Shown: piece after piece, positions 9,774 to 18,662 of the stretch | Layout of the letters: each line of letters opens with the position of its first letter | How positions within the stretch are numbered: the first letter of the stretch is position 1 | NCBI RefSeq assembly: GCF_014698305.1 | Contig: NZ_JACJST010000007.1 | Coordinates: forward strand, 62,001 to 126,000 | Length of the DNA stretch: 64,000 bases | Direction of reading: 5' to 3' | From: Anabaena lutea FACHB-196 | Lineage (GTDB): Bacteria; Cyanobacteriota; Cyanobacteriia; Cyanobacteriales; Nostocaceae | Translations under genes and position numbers: made by a program | Notes under the pieces: model-generated | Told to the model about the DNA's origin: nothing | What the model saw: only the letters and a program-made list of their open reading frames with translations | The model's database searches: none

Positions 9774-11102
9774 ATGACAAATTCAACATCTGATTTATGG
9801 GCAAAAATTCGCCAACAATTTGATAGTTTACCATATCCTAATTATCCCCTTGATAAATCTCCCAAAAATGATATTAATGCACTTTATCTTCATAACTTAA
9901 TAACCCCCTATTATTTGAGAAATCAAAAAGTTATAGACACCAAAGATAGATTAATTTTAGATGCTGGATGTGGTTCTGGTTTTAAATCATTAGTTTTAGC
10001 AGAAGCAAATCCTGGAGCAAAAATTGTCGGTGTTGATATATCAGAAGAGTCAGTTAAACTTGCACGACAGCGTTTGGAATATCATGGTTTTGATAATGCT
10101 GAATTTCATGTTCTGTCAATATATGATTTACCCAAGCTAAATTATCAATTTGATTATATTAACTGTGATGAAGTTCTCTATCTTTTCCCTGATATAGCTG
10201 TGGCGTTGCAAGCAATGAAAGCTGTATTAAAGCCAGATGGTATTATTCGTAGCAACCTACATAGTTCACTTCAGAGAGTAAATATTTTTCGCGCTCAGAA
10301 AGTCTTTACTCTAATGGGTTTGATGGATGGAAATCCAGAAGATTTAGAAATAGAAATCGTCACTGATACCATGAAGGCTTTAAAGGATAATATCAATCTC
10401 AAAGCTACAACTTGGACTGCTGGCTATGAAGGGGAAGAAAAAAAACAGACTATTCTCATGAACTACTTATTCCAAGGGGATAAGGGTTACACCATTAATG
10501 ATATTTTCTCAGCTTTGAGGGTTGCTGATTTAGAGTTTATCAAGATGACGAACTGGCGACAATGGGACTTGATGAACCTATTCAAAGAACCAGATAATTT
10601 ACCTGCTTTTCTAGGAATGAGCTTACCGGAAATATCTATAGAAGATAGTTTACATTTATTTGAACTTCTCCATCCTATTCATAGATTACTAGATTTTTGG
10701 TGTGGTAATCCTCAAACTGCACATACTGTTGTACCGTTTTCCGAATGGACTGATTCTAGCTGGGAAAATGTAATAGTACATCTGCATCCACAGTTAAAAA
10801 CCTCTACCTTCAAAACAACCGTTCTTGCTTGTATAAGTCAGGGCAAAACCTTTCCTATCCGTAAATATCTGGCTTTAACAGAGGAATTTGTCTATATAGA
10901 TAGCTCAATAGCTATTTGCTTGCTACCTCTGTTTGACAAACCTTTACCCATGATGTCCCTAGTGGAGCATTGGCAACAGTTTAGACCTCTTGATCCTCTG
11001 ACAGCAGAACCTACAGATAAAGTTAAGGTTTTTCAGCTATTACAAACGCTGCTACAGGTTCTAGAGGATTTTGATTGCATTATGTTGGAGCGTCAATCTT
11101 GA
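9774..11102 (+). CDS. Class I SAM-dependent methyltransferase
   Basis: The N-terminal ~200 residues form a Rossmann methyltransferase domain with motif I DAGCGSGF (63-70), the acidic end of strand 2 in VGVDIS, and a motif IV-like NCDEVLYLF. The remaining ~240 residues resemble the C-terminal region often found in cyanobacterial methyltransferases of unknown substrate; no catalytic motif is apparent there. The substrate is unknown. It stands alone between two repeat-rich gaps. ATG at 9774 follows a purine-rich AAGAGGC stretch. No HIP1 site was seen by eye from here to about 21.7 kb. Confidence 0.8.
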   Translation: MTNSTSDLWAKIRQQFDSLPYPNYPLDKSPKNDINALYLHNLITPYYLRNQKVIDTKDRLILDAGCGSGFKSLVLAEANPGAKIVGVDISEESVKLARQRLEYHGFDNAEFHVLSIYDLPKLNYQFDYINCDEVLYLFPDIAVALQAMKAVLKPDGIIRSNLHSSLQRVNIFRAQKVFTLMGLMDGNPEDLEIEIVTDTMKALKDNINLKATTWTAGYEGEEKKQTILMNYLFQGDKGYTINDIFSALRVADLEFIKMTNWRQWDLMNLFKEPDNLPAFLGMSLPEISIEDSLHLFELLHPIHRLLDFWCGNPQTAHTVVPFSEWTDSSWENVIVHLHPQLKTSTFKTTVLACISQGKTFPIRKYLALTEEFVYIDSSIAICLLPLFDKPLPMMSLVEHWQQFRPLDPLTAEPTDKVKVFQLLQTLLQVLEDFDCIMLERQS

Positions 11103-11145
11103 TTCTAGTCCGTAGTGAGCCAATACTGTTCGATTAAGAGTTTCT

Positions 11146-11422
11146 GTAGGTTGGGTTAAGCAAAAGCTCATTGATGTCAACTTAAGCTCAAACCGTTGTC
11201 CCACAGCCGTTTGACCCCTCCCCTTAATCCCCTCCCCGTTTACGGGGAGGGGAGACAAAGCATAGCTTTGGCGGGGTGCGGTTCTTGGGGATTGATTGGT
11301 AATCGAATAAGTTTGATATAACGTCATGACAAGCCTTTCACCTTAAGTTGACACCTATGAGCGACAGCGCAACCCAACAAATACTTATAAATGTTGGGTT
11401 TCCTAAGGTCAACCCAACCTAC
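11146..11422. repeat. Nested palindromic (MITE-like) element
   Basis: Outer arms GTAGGTTGGGTT (11146-11157) and AACCCAACCTAC (11411-11422) are inverted; inner arms TGTCAACTTAAG (11175-11186) and CTTAAGTTGACA (11343-11354) are inverted as well. The centre holds a CCTCCCCGTTTACGGGGAGG hairpin, itself a dispersed repeat. The layout suggests one palindromic element interrupted by another. It occupies most of the 610-bp gap before the pilin gene. Confidence 0.6.
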
Positions 11423-11712
11423 TTAATTCTATTTTTTTAGCTTAACCGATAATATTGCGTAGTGAGTGATTTAAAGTGCAAACGGGTGTGTATCCTTTAC
11501 TAAAGCGTTAGTTATAGGTAACGTATTACAGAGAAGTATCCTGGAGATTTTTCACCAAATACTAAATAGCTGTAAGCCTTAAAAAATAAGCTTTTCAGTC
11601 TATTTATTCCATCTGGTAAAAAAAGTTTTTCAGTGGAGTGATATGAAACTGAACAAGAGTGGGTAAGTTATTTGTACAAGGAAACGATACTTCACCAGCA
11701 AGGAAAACTACT

Positions 11713-12282
11713 ATGAAAACTGAACTGAAAGCCAAATTTATCCAACACCTCCTCGGTAAAAAGAAAGAGAACGAAGGTTTCACCCTGATTGAATTGTTAG
11801 TTGTAATTATCATTATTGGTATTCTCTCAGCTATTGCTCTACCTTCCTTCTTGAACCAAGCGAACAAAGCTAGAGAATCTGAAGGTAAACAATACGCTGG
11901 TTCTATGAACCGAGGTCAACAGACATACTATTTGGAAAACCAAAGGTTTGCCAGCCAAATCACTCTCATGGGTTTAGGTATTGCTACTAAAACTACTAAC
12001 TATACTTACAAACTTGAGAAATCTGCTGGTGGTGCTTTAGATGCTGCTGGTGCTTTGGTTGCCGTACTTAACGTTGCTGATCCTGTCAACCCCACTAATC
12101 TTAGATCCTTTATCGGAGCTACTGACCTAATTCAATCTGGTGGTGCGACAACAACAACTGCAATTTTATGCCAGAAGAAAGACGCAGGTGCTTATGCTGC
12201 CAATGGTGTAAACGTTGCTACTGCTGTTGATACAACAGCACCAACATGCAACGGTACCAACGGCTTCAAAGCAATTGAATAA
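11713..12282 (+). CDS. Type IV pilin-like protein with long leader
   Basis: ATG at 11713, preceded by AAGGA, gives a 189-residue prepilin; an upstream in-frame start lacks a ribosome site. A basic leader ending KKKENEG is followed by FTLIELLVVIIIIGILSAIA, the classic class III signal cut by prepilin peptidase after Gly, with Phe+1 and Glu+5. The hydrophobic helix is followed by a globular domain rich in Ala, Thr and Gly and a C-terminal Cys pair (about 30 residues apart) that could form the D-region disulfide. It may be a major pilin (PilA) or a minor one. A strong terminator follows, and the next gene is a SPINDLY-like glycosyltransferase. Confidence 0.88.
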   Translation: MKTELKAKFIQHLLGKKKENEGFTLIELLVVIIIIGILSAIALPSFLNQANKARESEGKQYAGSMNRGQQTYYLENQRFASQITLMGLGIATKTTNYTYKLEKSAGGALDAAGALVAVLNVADPVNPTNLRSFIGATDLIQSGGATTTTAILCQKKDAGAYAANGVNVATAVDTTAPTCNGTNGFKAIE

Positions 12283-12356
12283 GATAGTTTATAAGATGGC
12301 TTTGACAACTATCAAGTTTCTAAGCATATGATACAGATAGCTTCATGTAGTTAATG

Positions 12357-12392
12357 AAAAGGTAGGTAATTATATTACCTACTTTTTATTTT
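12357..12392 (+). terminator. Rho-independent terminator after the pilin gene
   Basis: GTAGGTAAT and ATTACCTAC form a 9-bp stem with a 3-nt loop, preceded by AAAAG and followed by a long T-rich tract (CTTTTTATTTTTTTAT). This is a convincing intrinsic terminator for a highly expressed single-gene unit. Confidence 0.85.
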
Positions 12393-12413
12393 TTTATTGT
12401 CGTTTTCACAATT

Positions 12414-14627
12414 ATGAATAATCTCCAATCTCTAGCACAACAAGCGTTTAAAAGTTTCCAGCAAGGTGAGTATTTCCCAGCCGAAGAACTTTATCAAGAA
12501 TTGACTAATCATCAACCAGAAGTTAAAGAATATCACTGGTATTTAGGATTATCTTTACTTTTACAAGGAAAAGAAGCAGAAGCACAAACTACTTGGATGT
12601 TAGCAATTTTTGAAGGGGAAGAAGAACAAATTCAACAGTGGACTTATGAATTAGTTAAAATCTTACAAACAGAAGCACAAAGACAAGAAGAATTAACACA
12701 ATATCAACTTGCTTGGGTTATTCGTCAACATATTCGAGAAATTTATCCTGGTGATGTTAATAATATTTTACAGCTAATCAATTTATCTTTAGATTTAGAA
12801 AATCTGACTCAAGATAGCTTTCAGGAATTAGAAATTATTGAAATTTTAAATTCTCAGCTAGAAGAAATAGATAGAGAACTGTTATTTTCTGTCCTCAAAA
12901 AAACTCTAAAATTATTATGGTTTGAACCTTGGATATTAGATTTTCCTGAAGCCTGTATTTTCTATTTAGATCCCTTACAACTTACTCACTGTGTCATGTT
13001 AACAGCTACGGAAGCTGCTTACGCAGGACACAAGTTTAACTTAGCAATTAAATATGCTGAATTAGCTTTAAAAATAAATTATCCAGATCCAGCAGTTATT
13101 TCTGAAGTCCTTAGTCACTTAGCGACTTTTTATTATGAAATTGGCGATTTTGATCAAGGAATTAATCTTGCTAAAAGAATACATGATTTAGCCCATAATA
13201 CCCCTGATTTAATCACTGCTAATGTAGTGATATTACAGGGGTTATTAAGTTCCGGTGGACGCTGGTATGAAGCTATCCCAGTTATTCAAGAATATGAAAT
13301 TTGTTTAAATAAGCTAATTACAGAAAAAGCAGACATAGATAGTACTAAAATTTATCGCTTACTCAATTGTACGTACTATCTACCCTATTTGCGTGATGCT
13401 GCTAGAAAAAATCGCTTTTTACATAATGAAGTTCTCAAAATCTGCCAAACCAGTATTCAAGCCTATGCTCAAGAACAATATAAGCGGTACTCTCACGCTA
13501 ATGCTCAGAGAATAAAAGCACCGAAGAAAAAACTAAAGATAGGTTATCTTTCCCATTGTTTGCGAGAACATTCAGTAGGTTGGTTAGCACGGTGGTTATA
13601 TCAACATCATAATAGAGAAGAGTTTGAAATTTATACTTATTTTGCTACTTACCATTCTCATATTCATGATTTTCTCCAAGATTGGTATGAGGAAAATTCA
13701 GATCATGTCAGAAAATTAGACCGAGATGGAATCGAAATTGCTGAACAAATTCATCAAGATCAAATTGATATTTTAATTGATCTTGATAGTATGACTGCGG
13801 ATATTAGCTGTGAAGCAATGGCACTAAAACCTGCCCCGATTCAAGTAACATGGTTAGGTTGGGATGGTTCTGGAATCCCTGCTATTGATTATTATATTGC
13901 TGATAATTATGTTTTACCAGAATATGCCCAAGAATATTACAGTGAAAAAATTTGGCGTTTACCAAATGCCTATCTGGGGGTTGATGGTTTTGAAATTGGT
14001 GTACCAACTCTACGACGAGAGGATTTAGAAATTGCCAATGATGCAGTAATTTATTTTAGCGCTCAATCTGGTTATAAACGCAATCCTGAAAATGTGCGTT
14101 TACAGATGAAAATCCTCAAACAAGTACCAAATAGTTATTTTTTAATCAAGGATATTAATAAAGATGTAGGTGTGATTAGAGAGTTTTTTGAACAAATTGC
14201 TGAATCAGAAGGAGTTAGTAAAGAGAGATTACGCTTTTTAGAAAAAGTACCTTTATCCTCAATTCATCGTGCCAATTTAATGATTGCTGATGTGGTGTTA
14301 GATACCTATCCCTATAATGGTGCAACTACAACAATGGAAACTTTATGGGTGGGTGTACCTTTGGTAACGAAAGTGGGAGAGCAATTTTCAGCCCGCAATA
14401 GTTATACAATGATGGTGAATGCGGGTATCAGTGAAGGTATTGCTTGGAGTGATGAAGAGTATATAGAGTGGGGTGTGCGTTTAGGTAAAGATGCAGATTT
14501 GAGAAAACAAATTCACTGGAAATTATTAAAGTCACGTCAAACTGCACCGCTTTGGAATGGTAAACAGTTTACTCGTGAAATGGAAAATGCTTATCAGCAA
14601 ATGTGGTTAAAGTACATTGATAAGTAG
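12414..14627 (+). CDS. TPR/SPINDLY-like O-GlcNAc-type glycosyltransferase (GT41)
   Basis: The N-terminal ~340 residues contain TPR-like helices (for example QQAFKSFQQGEYFPAEELYQ). From about residue 365 the GT41 C-terminal module appears: KIGYLSHCLREHSVGWL, QVTWLGWDGSGIPAIDYYIA, and the UDP-sugar-binding region VVLDTYPYNGATTTMETLWV followed by GVPLVT. This family transfers GlcNAc or another sugar to Ser/Thr of proteins. The gene starts 131 bp after the pilin stop, behind its terminator, so pilin or another surface protein is a reasonable but unproven substrate. ATG at 12414 fits the family. Confidence 0.85.
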   Translation: MNNLQSLAQQAFKSFQQGEYFPAEELYQELTNHQPEVKEYHWYLGLSLLLQGKEAEAQTTWMLAIFEGEEEQIQQWTYELVKILQTEAQRQEELTQYQLAWVIRQHIREIYPGDVNNILQLINLSLDLENLTQDSFQELEIIEILNSQLEEIDRELLFSVLKKTLKLLWFEPWILDFPEACIFYLDPLQLTHCVMLTATEAAYAGHKFNLAIKYAELALKINYPDPAVISEVLSHLATFYYEIGDFDQGINLAKRIHDLAHNTPDLITANVVILQGLLSSGGRWYEAIPVIQEYEICLNKLITEKADIDSTKIYRLLNCTYYLPYLRDAARKNRFLHNEVLKICQTSIQAYAQEQYKRYSHANAQRIKAPKKKLKIGYLSHCLREHSVGWLARWLYQHHNREEFEIYTYFATYHSHIHDFLQDWYEENSDHVRKLDRDGIEIAEQIHQDQIDILIDLDSMTADISCEAMALKPAPIQVTWLGWDGSGIPAIDYYIADNYVLPEYAQEYYSEKIWRLPNAYLGVDGFEIGVPTLRREDLEIANDAVIYFSAQSGYKRNPENVRLQMKILKQVPNSYFLIKDINKDVGVIREFFEQIAESEGVSKERLRFLEKVPLSSIHRANLMIADVVLDTYPYNGATTTMETLWVGVPLVTKVGEQFSARNSYTMMVNAGISEGIAWSDEEYIEWGVRLGKDADLRKQIHWKLLKSRQTAPLWNGKQFTREMENAYQQMWLKYIDK

Positions 14628-14975
14628 GTGAACAGAAAAAACCGTAGACGCGAAGCGGCTTCTCGAAGAGTAATATGTAACGAAAAGTAAAGTTGCCCAA
14701 AACCTCTTCTCTGTTCCCTGTTCCCTTGTCATAACGACAATTTTTAACGCCAACCGGACTTGAAAATAAAACCCCACCCCTAACCCCTCCCCGCTGTTTC
14801 GTGGAGAGGAATAAGAAGTTTTTCATGTGTCCTGGTGTACGCAGTTCATGATGGCTACTTAGTTGAAATCCTGAAATTATGTTAATCTTTAACCAAAGGG
14901 CTTAGTTTACGGTTGTAGGCATCACTCTATGAGATCCTGACAAATGACCCATTCTAACCGAAAAGGATTTTGATT
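14628..14975. other. Intergenic region with repeat fragments
   Basis: This ~350-bp gap holds a CGCGAAGCGGCTTCTCG palindrome-type repeat (about 14650) and an ACCCCTAACCCCTCCCCG…GTGGAGAGG hairpin similar to the one at 11216-11255. No conserved small gene is seen. The minus-strand frame through it is repeat text. Confidence 0.5.
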
Positions 14976-15443
14976 ATGATAAATATCACACAAAACCAAC
15001 TACAACAACTGTATGAAATTGATGATTATCTCTGGTTAGAAGAAACCATTAAACTTCTAAAAACCAAAAAATTAGAAAATTTAGATTTAGATAATTTAAT
15101 TGAGGAATTAGAAAGTTTGGGAAGAAATGATTTAAACAAAGTTAGAAGTCTTTTAAGACAGATTATCATTCATCTTCTTTTGCTACAATATTGGCATCAA
15201 GAATATGATCGAAATTGTTCCCATTGGGAGGGAGAAATAATTGCTTTTAGATATGATTTAAATAATAGCTTAACCACGACATTAAAAAATAAGCTATTTC
15301 AAGAGTTAGAACATATTTATAATGTTGCTGTTAAAATTGTCAGTACAAAAACAGGATTATCATCAAACCTATTTCCTGATAATTGCCCTTATTCCTTGGA
15401 ACAATTATTAGATGATAATTGGTATCCTGAGAAACATTCATGA
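14976..15443 (+). CDS. DUF29 family protein
   Basis: A 155-residue DUF29 protein, shown by YEIDDYLWLEETIKLLKTKK, LDLDNLIEELESLGR, and the helix RQIIIHLLLLQYW. DUF29 proteins are abundant in cyanobacteria and of unknown function. ATG at 14976 is preferred over the in-frame TTG at 14970 because AAAAGG lies just upstream. Its stop is 11 bp before a second, divergent DUF29 gene, suggesting an operon of two paralogues. The C-terminal motif NCPYSLEQLLDDNWYPE is also shared with the family. Confidence 0.85.
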   Translation: MINITQNQLQQLYEIDDYLWLEETIKLLKTKKLENLDLDNLIEELESLGRNDLNKVRSLLRQIIIHLLLLQYWHQEYDRNCSHWEGEIIAFRYDLNNSLTTTLKNKLFQELEHIYNVAVKIVSTKTGLSSNLFPDNCPYSLEQLLDDNWYPEKHS

Positions 15444-15454
15444 GGTAAAAATAA

Positions 15455-15880
15455 ATGACCAGTCTTTACGATAAAGATTATGCTTATTGGGCTGAAGAGA
15501 TGGCTGCAAAACTACAACAAAGACAGTTCCATGAATTAGATATTGAAAACTTAGTGGAGGAAATTAAAGATTGGTCAAAACGAGAAAGAGATAAACTCCT
15601 TAGTAGTCTGCGTTTAATCATTCATCATCTACTTAAGTGGGATTATCAACCAGAAAAACGTTCCCGAAGTTGGCAAATAACCATTAAAAGAGAGAGAAAT
15701 AATATTGCTTTCTATTTAGAAGATAGTCCTAGTTTGCAAAAATATCTTGCTGATGATTGGCTCAAAAAACTTTATCTAAATGCGAGTTTAGATGCTACCA
15801 AAGAAACTGATTTAGATTTTCCCTTAAACTGTCCTTATGACATCACAGAAGTTTTAAACCGTGATATTAAACTAGAGTGA
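15455..15880 (+). CDS. DUF29 family protein
   Basis: A 141-residue DUF29 protein beginning MTSLYDKDYAYWAEEMAAKL, with LDIENLVEEIKDWSKRERDK and LRLIIHHLLKWDY. It ends with the family's NCPYDITEVLNRD motif. It follows the previous DUF29 gene after 11 bp and is probably translated from the same mRNA. The function is unknown; the pair could act as a heteromer, but nothing in the sequence proves it. Confidence 0.85.
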   Translation: MTSLYDKDYAYWAEEMAAKLQQRQFHELDIENLVEEIKDWSKRERDKLLSSLRLIIHHLLKWDYQPEKRSRSWQITIKRERNNIAFYLEDSPSLQKYLADDWLKKLYLNASLDATKETDLDFPLNCPYDITEVLNRDIKLE

Positions 15881-16074
15881 ACTACCCACACTGAGTTGGA
15901 GTACCAAGTACAGTATCGGCTTCTGTACTCACATTTAAAGTTGGGAAAGTAAATTTTGGATTAAATTTTTTCTGTAGTTGGTATTGTATTAGAAGATTGA
16001 AGTTGATTTCTCTTCCACATTTACCGAATATATGTGTAGAAGTATTTGGTATTCTTTAATTTTGTAAGCCTTGT

Positions 16075-18600
16075 TTAACTAGAAATAGAAAGTTGATCAA
16101 TCAGGCTATGTAATTCATAGGATTTGAGATTTTCAACTGGTACTTCTGCTAAAGCTTGTTCATCTTCATTAGGTAAGATAATTTTGGCATCAATACGAGG
16201 TAATAAAACTTCCCATTGAATAGCAGCCAAATTTCCTACTGGAACAATTTCTAAACCTTCACTAATGTCTAAATCTTCTTCCATTAGTAAATTCATAGTA
16301 ACACTGGATAAAAACATTGCTGCTTCTTCCGCATCGATACTACTAATACTAATCAGTAGGGTAGTATTAGAACTCTGAGGATAATTAGCTAATTCTTTGA
16401 TGATTTCTGTCAACTCTAAACCTAGTTCATCTTCTGGTTGTGACCAGTCAGGGAATATAATTAAATTAGTTTCTTTGAGATTTAAAGACAATAAAGTGGC
16501 ATTAAATAATGCAGAACTCACAGTTTGTGCCATTTTTGTCCAAGAGAACTTTTTAGCCTGTGCTAAACCAGCGGGAATTAATGACTGACGAACAGTAGGT
16601 TTCTGCACTTCACAGAGAGCATTTGTCAGTCCTTCTACATCATTATCATTGACATAAATAGCTGCTTCCGCTGTGACTTCTGGAATTGAAGCATTAGGAC
16701 AAGTAATTACAGGACAACCACAAGCCATTGCTTCTAATAGAGGCATTCCAAAACCTTCATATTTAGAAGGATAAACTAAGGCCACTGCACCAGAGTAAGC
16801 TAGTGCTAATTCTTCATCACTAAGTTGTAGTATATGTACAGTACTACCTGATGTGTAGGTTCTTAACTCTGGCTCAAACATCCCACCAATACCAGTACAA
16901 ATAATATCAAATCCGTACCTACTTGTTAGTTGTGAGAAAGCTTTGAAAAATAAAATACCATTTTTATAATCACCACTAGCACCAACTAATAGAAAGTATG
17001 GTTTATTAATGCCATACTTATATTTAAAAACTTTAAGCTCATCTTCAGAAGCTGGAGAAAAGAGAGAATCTACACCACAATGAGCAACGGTAATTGATTC
17101 TAAGGGTATGTCAGGGAAAATTTGAGCTAAATCTTTAGCAGTATTTTCAGAGATGGTAATATAAGCGGAGGCGTGTTTAATTCCGTTATGTTTTTCACGC
17201 CACATAGGTTCATCAAAGTTCGCTCCCAATACTTCAGGTATCATGTCATAAGCCATAAATACTGAAGGGGTATCAATGGGAGTAGTGTAGTAAGAAGAAA
17301 TAAATAATTCGGCTTCTTCTTCATCACATATTTGTTGAAGCATCTGCTTATCAGCTTCGGTATTGTTATAGTCGTAGTAGGGAATAGTGCAGTAGCGAAT
17401 ACCGGGAATTTGAGGTGCGGTGTTAACTCTATCTAATACCAAAATATGCTTGGCAAAATCAGTATTTGACCATTGTTGTAAGAGACTGCGCCACACTCTA
17501 GCTATTCCAGTTCTGTAGAGTTGGAAAAATACTCCATCAATGATTATTTGTGGTTTAGCATGGATACGAAAAATTGACTTCAGATAATTTTTAATTAAAT
17601 CTAAATCTTGGTTTTTATTAAACTTTAAATTACTGTCTAGGTCATTGGTGTATTGATAGTCTATAAACTGTAAACCATCTTTTGTAAATAAAATATTCCA
17701 AGGGCGAAGATCGGCGACATTATCTAGCTGTTCAAGTCTATCAAATTCGGTTTCAATTTTTTGAATACAAGTTTCATAACTAGGCATTAAAACTTGCCCA
17801 ATTTGAGCAACATCAGAAATAAGTATACCCGGAATTGCTTTAATATCTTGATTAAGATGAGATTTATGAATTACTAATCCTTCGGAATCGGCTTTGAGAA
17901 TATAACTACGAGGTTGTAACGGATAACCTATATAGGGAAATATAGATTGTCTTTGATAATTAGGAGATTCAGCATAATAAAATGAACGTTTTAAATCAGT
18001 ATCACAGTGAGTTGTAGCTTCATAAGGCATTTTGATAAAAACAGGTTTAACTTGACTAATTTTCTCTAAAGTTAACTGTTGTTTTAAAACATCTTTACCA
18101 CAAACTCTCGATTCATCAGGATGGGGAAGTTCCATAATAAAAGATTTGGAAACTTGATTGAGGTTGGTTAAAAAATCTTCCGCATCTTGAATATGATGTA
18201 AAACTGACAACAAAAGAGTAACGTCAAAATAAGTACAAGCTTGAGCGGCGCTACATAACCATTCTGTGCTAACTTCAGAATGAATTAAAATTATATTATT
18301 AACACCTTCTAGTTTAATTAATTCTTGTTGCAAACGTGCATAAGGATATTGTTTTTCAATACTTACGAATATGTTTTCAGGAAATAATTTAGCAAGATTA
18401 ATAGTAAAAAAACCTACATTAGAACCAATATCTAAAATAGTCTGTTTTGGTTTTATATAATTTTTGATTACTTCTAATCTTTCAAAATCGTTTGCTCTAA
18501 CTCCTTCTCTAATTAATTTTCCATGTAAATAAATAGATTGATAAACTTCAGGTAAAGCATCTATCAATTTTTCTAAATTCGTTTCTGCATTAGTGGACAT
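16075..18600 (-). CDS. Three-part fusion: methyltransferase, kinase-like segment, GT4 glycosyltransferase
   Basis: Residues ~45-190 are a class I SAM methyltransferase (ILDIGSNVGFFTINLA). Residues ~230-320 carry DLRPWNILF…LQFIDYQY, which resembles the catalytic HxDxxxxN/DF region of small-molecule kinases. Residues ~345-690 form a GT4 glycosyltransferase with the E-x7-E signature YEGFGMPLLEAMACGCPVIT. The last ~110 residues (IIFPDWSQPEDEL…) are a conserved tail I recall from other cyanobacterial glycosyltransferases. It is the last gene of the phosphonate operon, 62 bp after the cytidylyltransferase/transferase fusion. A role in building the glycan that accepts the phosphonate is inferred. 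Confidence 0.8.
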   Translation of the reverse strand: MSTNAETNLEKLIDALPEVYQSIYLHGKLIREGVRANDFERLEVIKNYIKPKQTILDIGSNVGFFTINLAKLFPENIFVSIEKQYPYARLQQELIKLEGVNNIILIHSEVSTEWLCSAAQACTYFDVTLLLSVLHHIQDAEDFLTNLNQVSKSFIMELPHPDESRVCGKDVLKQQLTLEKISQVKPVFIKMPYEATTHCDTDLKRSFYYAESPNYQRQSIFPYIGYPLQPRSYILKADSEGLVIHKSHLNQDIKAIPGILISDVAQIGQVLMPSYETCIQKIETEFDRLEQLDNVADLRPWNILFTKDGLQFIDYQYTNDLDSNLKFNKNQDLDLIKNYLKSIFRIHAKPQIIIDGVFFQLYRTGIARVWRSLLQQWSNTDFAKHILVLDRVNTAPQIPGIRYCTIPYYDYNNTEADKQMLQQICDEEEAELFISSYYTTPIDTPSVFMAYDMIPEVLGANFDEPMWREKHNGIKHASAYITISENTAKDLAQIFPDIPLESITVAHCGVDSLFSPASEDELKVFKYKYGINKPYFLLVGASGDYKNGILFFKAFSQLTSRYGFDIICTGIGGMFEPELRTYTSGSTVHILQLSDEELALAYSGAVALVYPSKYEGFGMPLLEAMACGCPVITCPNASIPEVTAEAAIYVNDNDVEGLTNALCEVQKPTVRQSLIPAGLAQAKKFSWTKMAQTVSSALFNATLLSLNLKETNLIIFPDWSQPEDELGLELTEIIKELANYPQSSNTTLLISISSIDAEEAAMFLSSVTMNLLMEEDLDISEGLEIVPVGNLAAIQWEVLLPRIDAKIILPNEDEQALAEVPVENLKSYELHSLIDQLSISS

Positions 18601-18662
18601 AATTTATTCTCCTAATTTTGATAAATTCCATCATTCGAGGATCTAAAATTGGCTATTTAATT

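Noticed and set aside
11061-11327. 88-codon minus-strand frame beside the palindromic element
   Set aside because: It is composed of the MITE-like repeat and the methyltransferase antisense; no start signal or family.
14569-14826. 85-codon minus-strand frame after the glycosyltransferase
   Set aside because: It reads through CCCCTCCCCG-type repeats and overlaps the end of a real gene; the peptide is repeat text.
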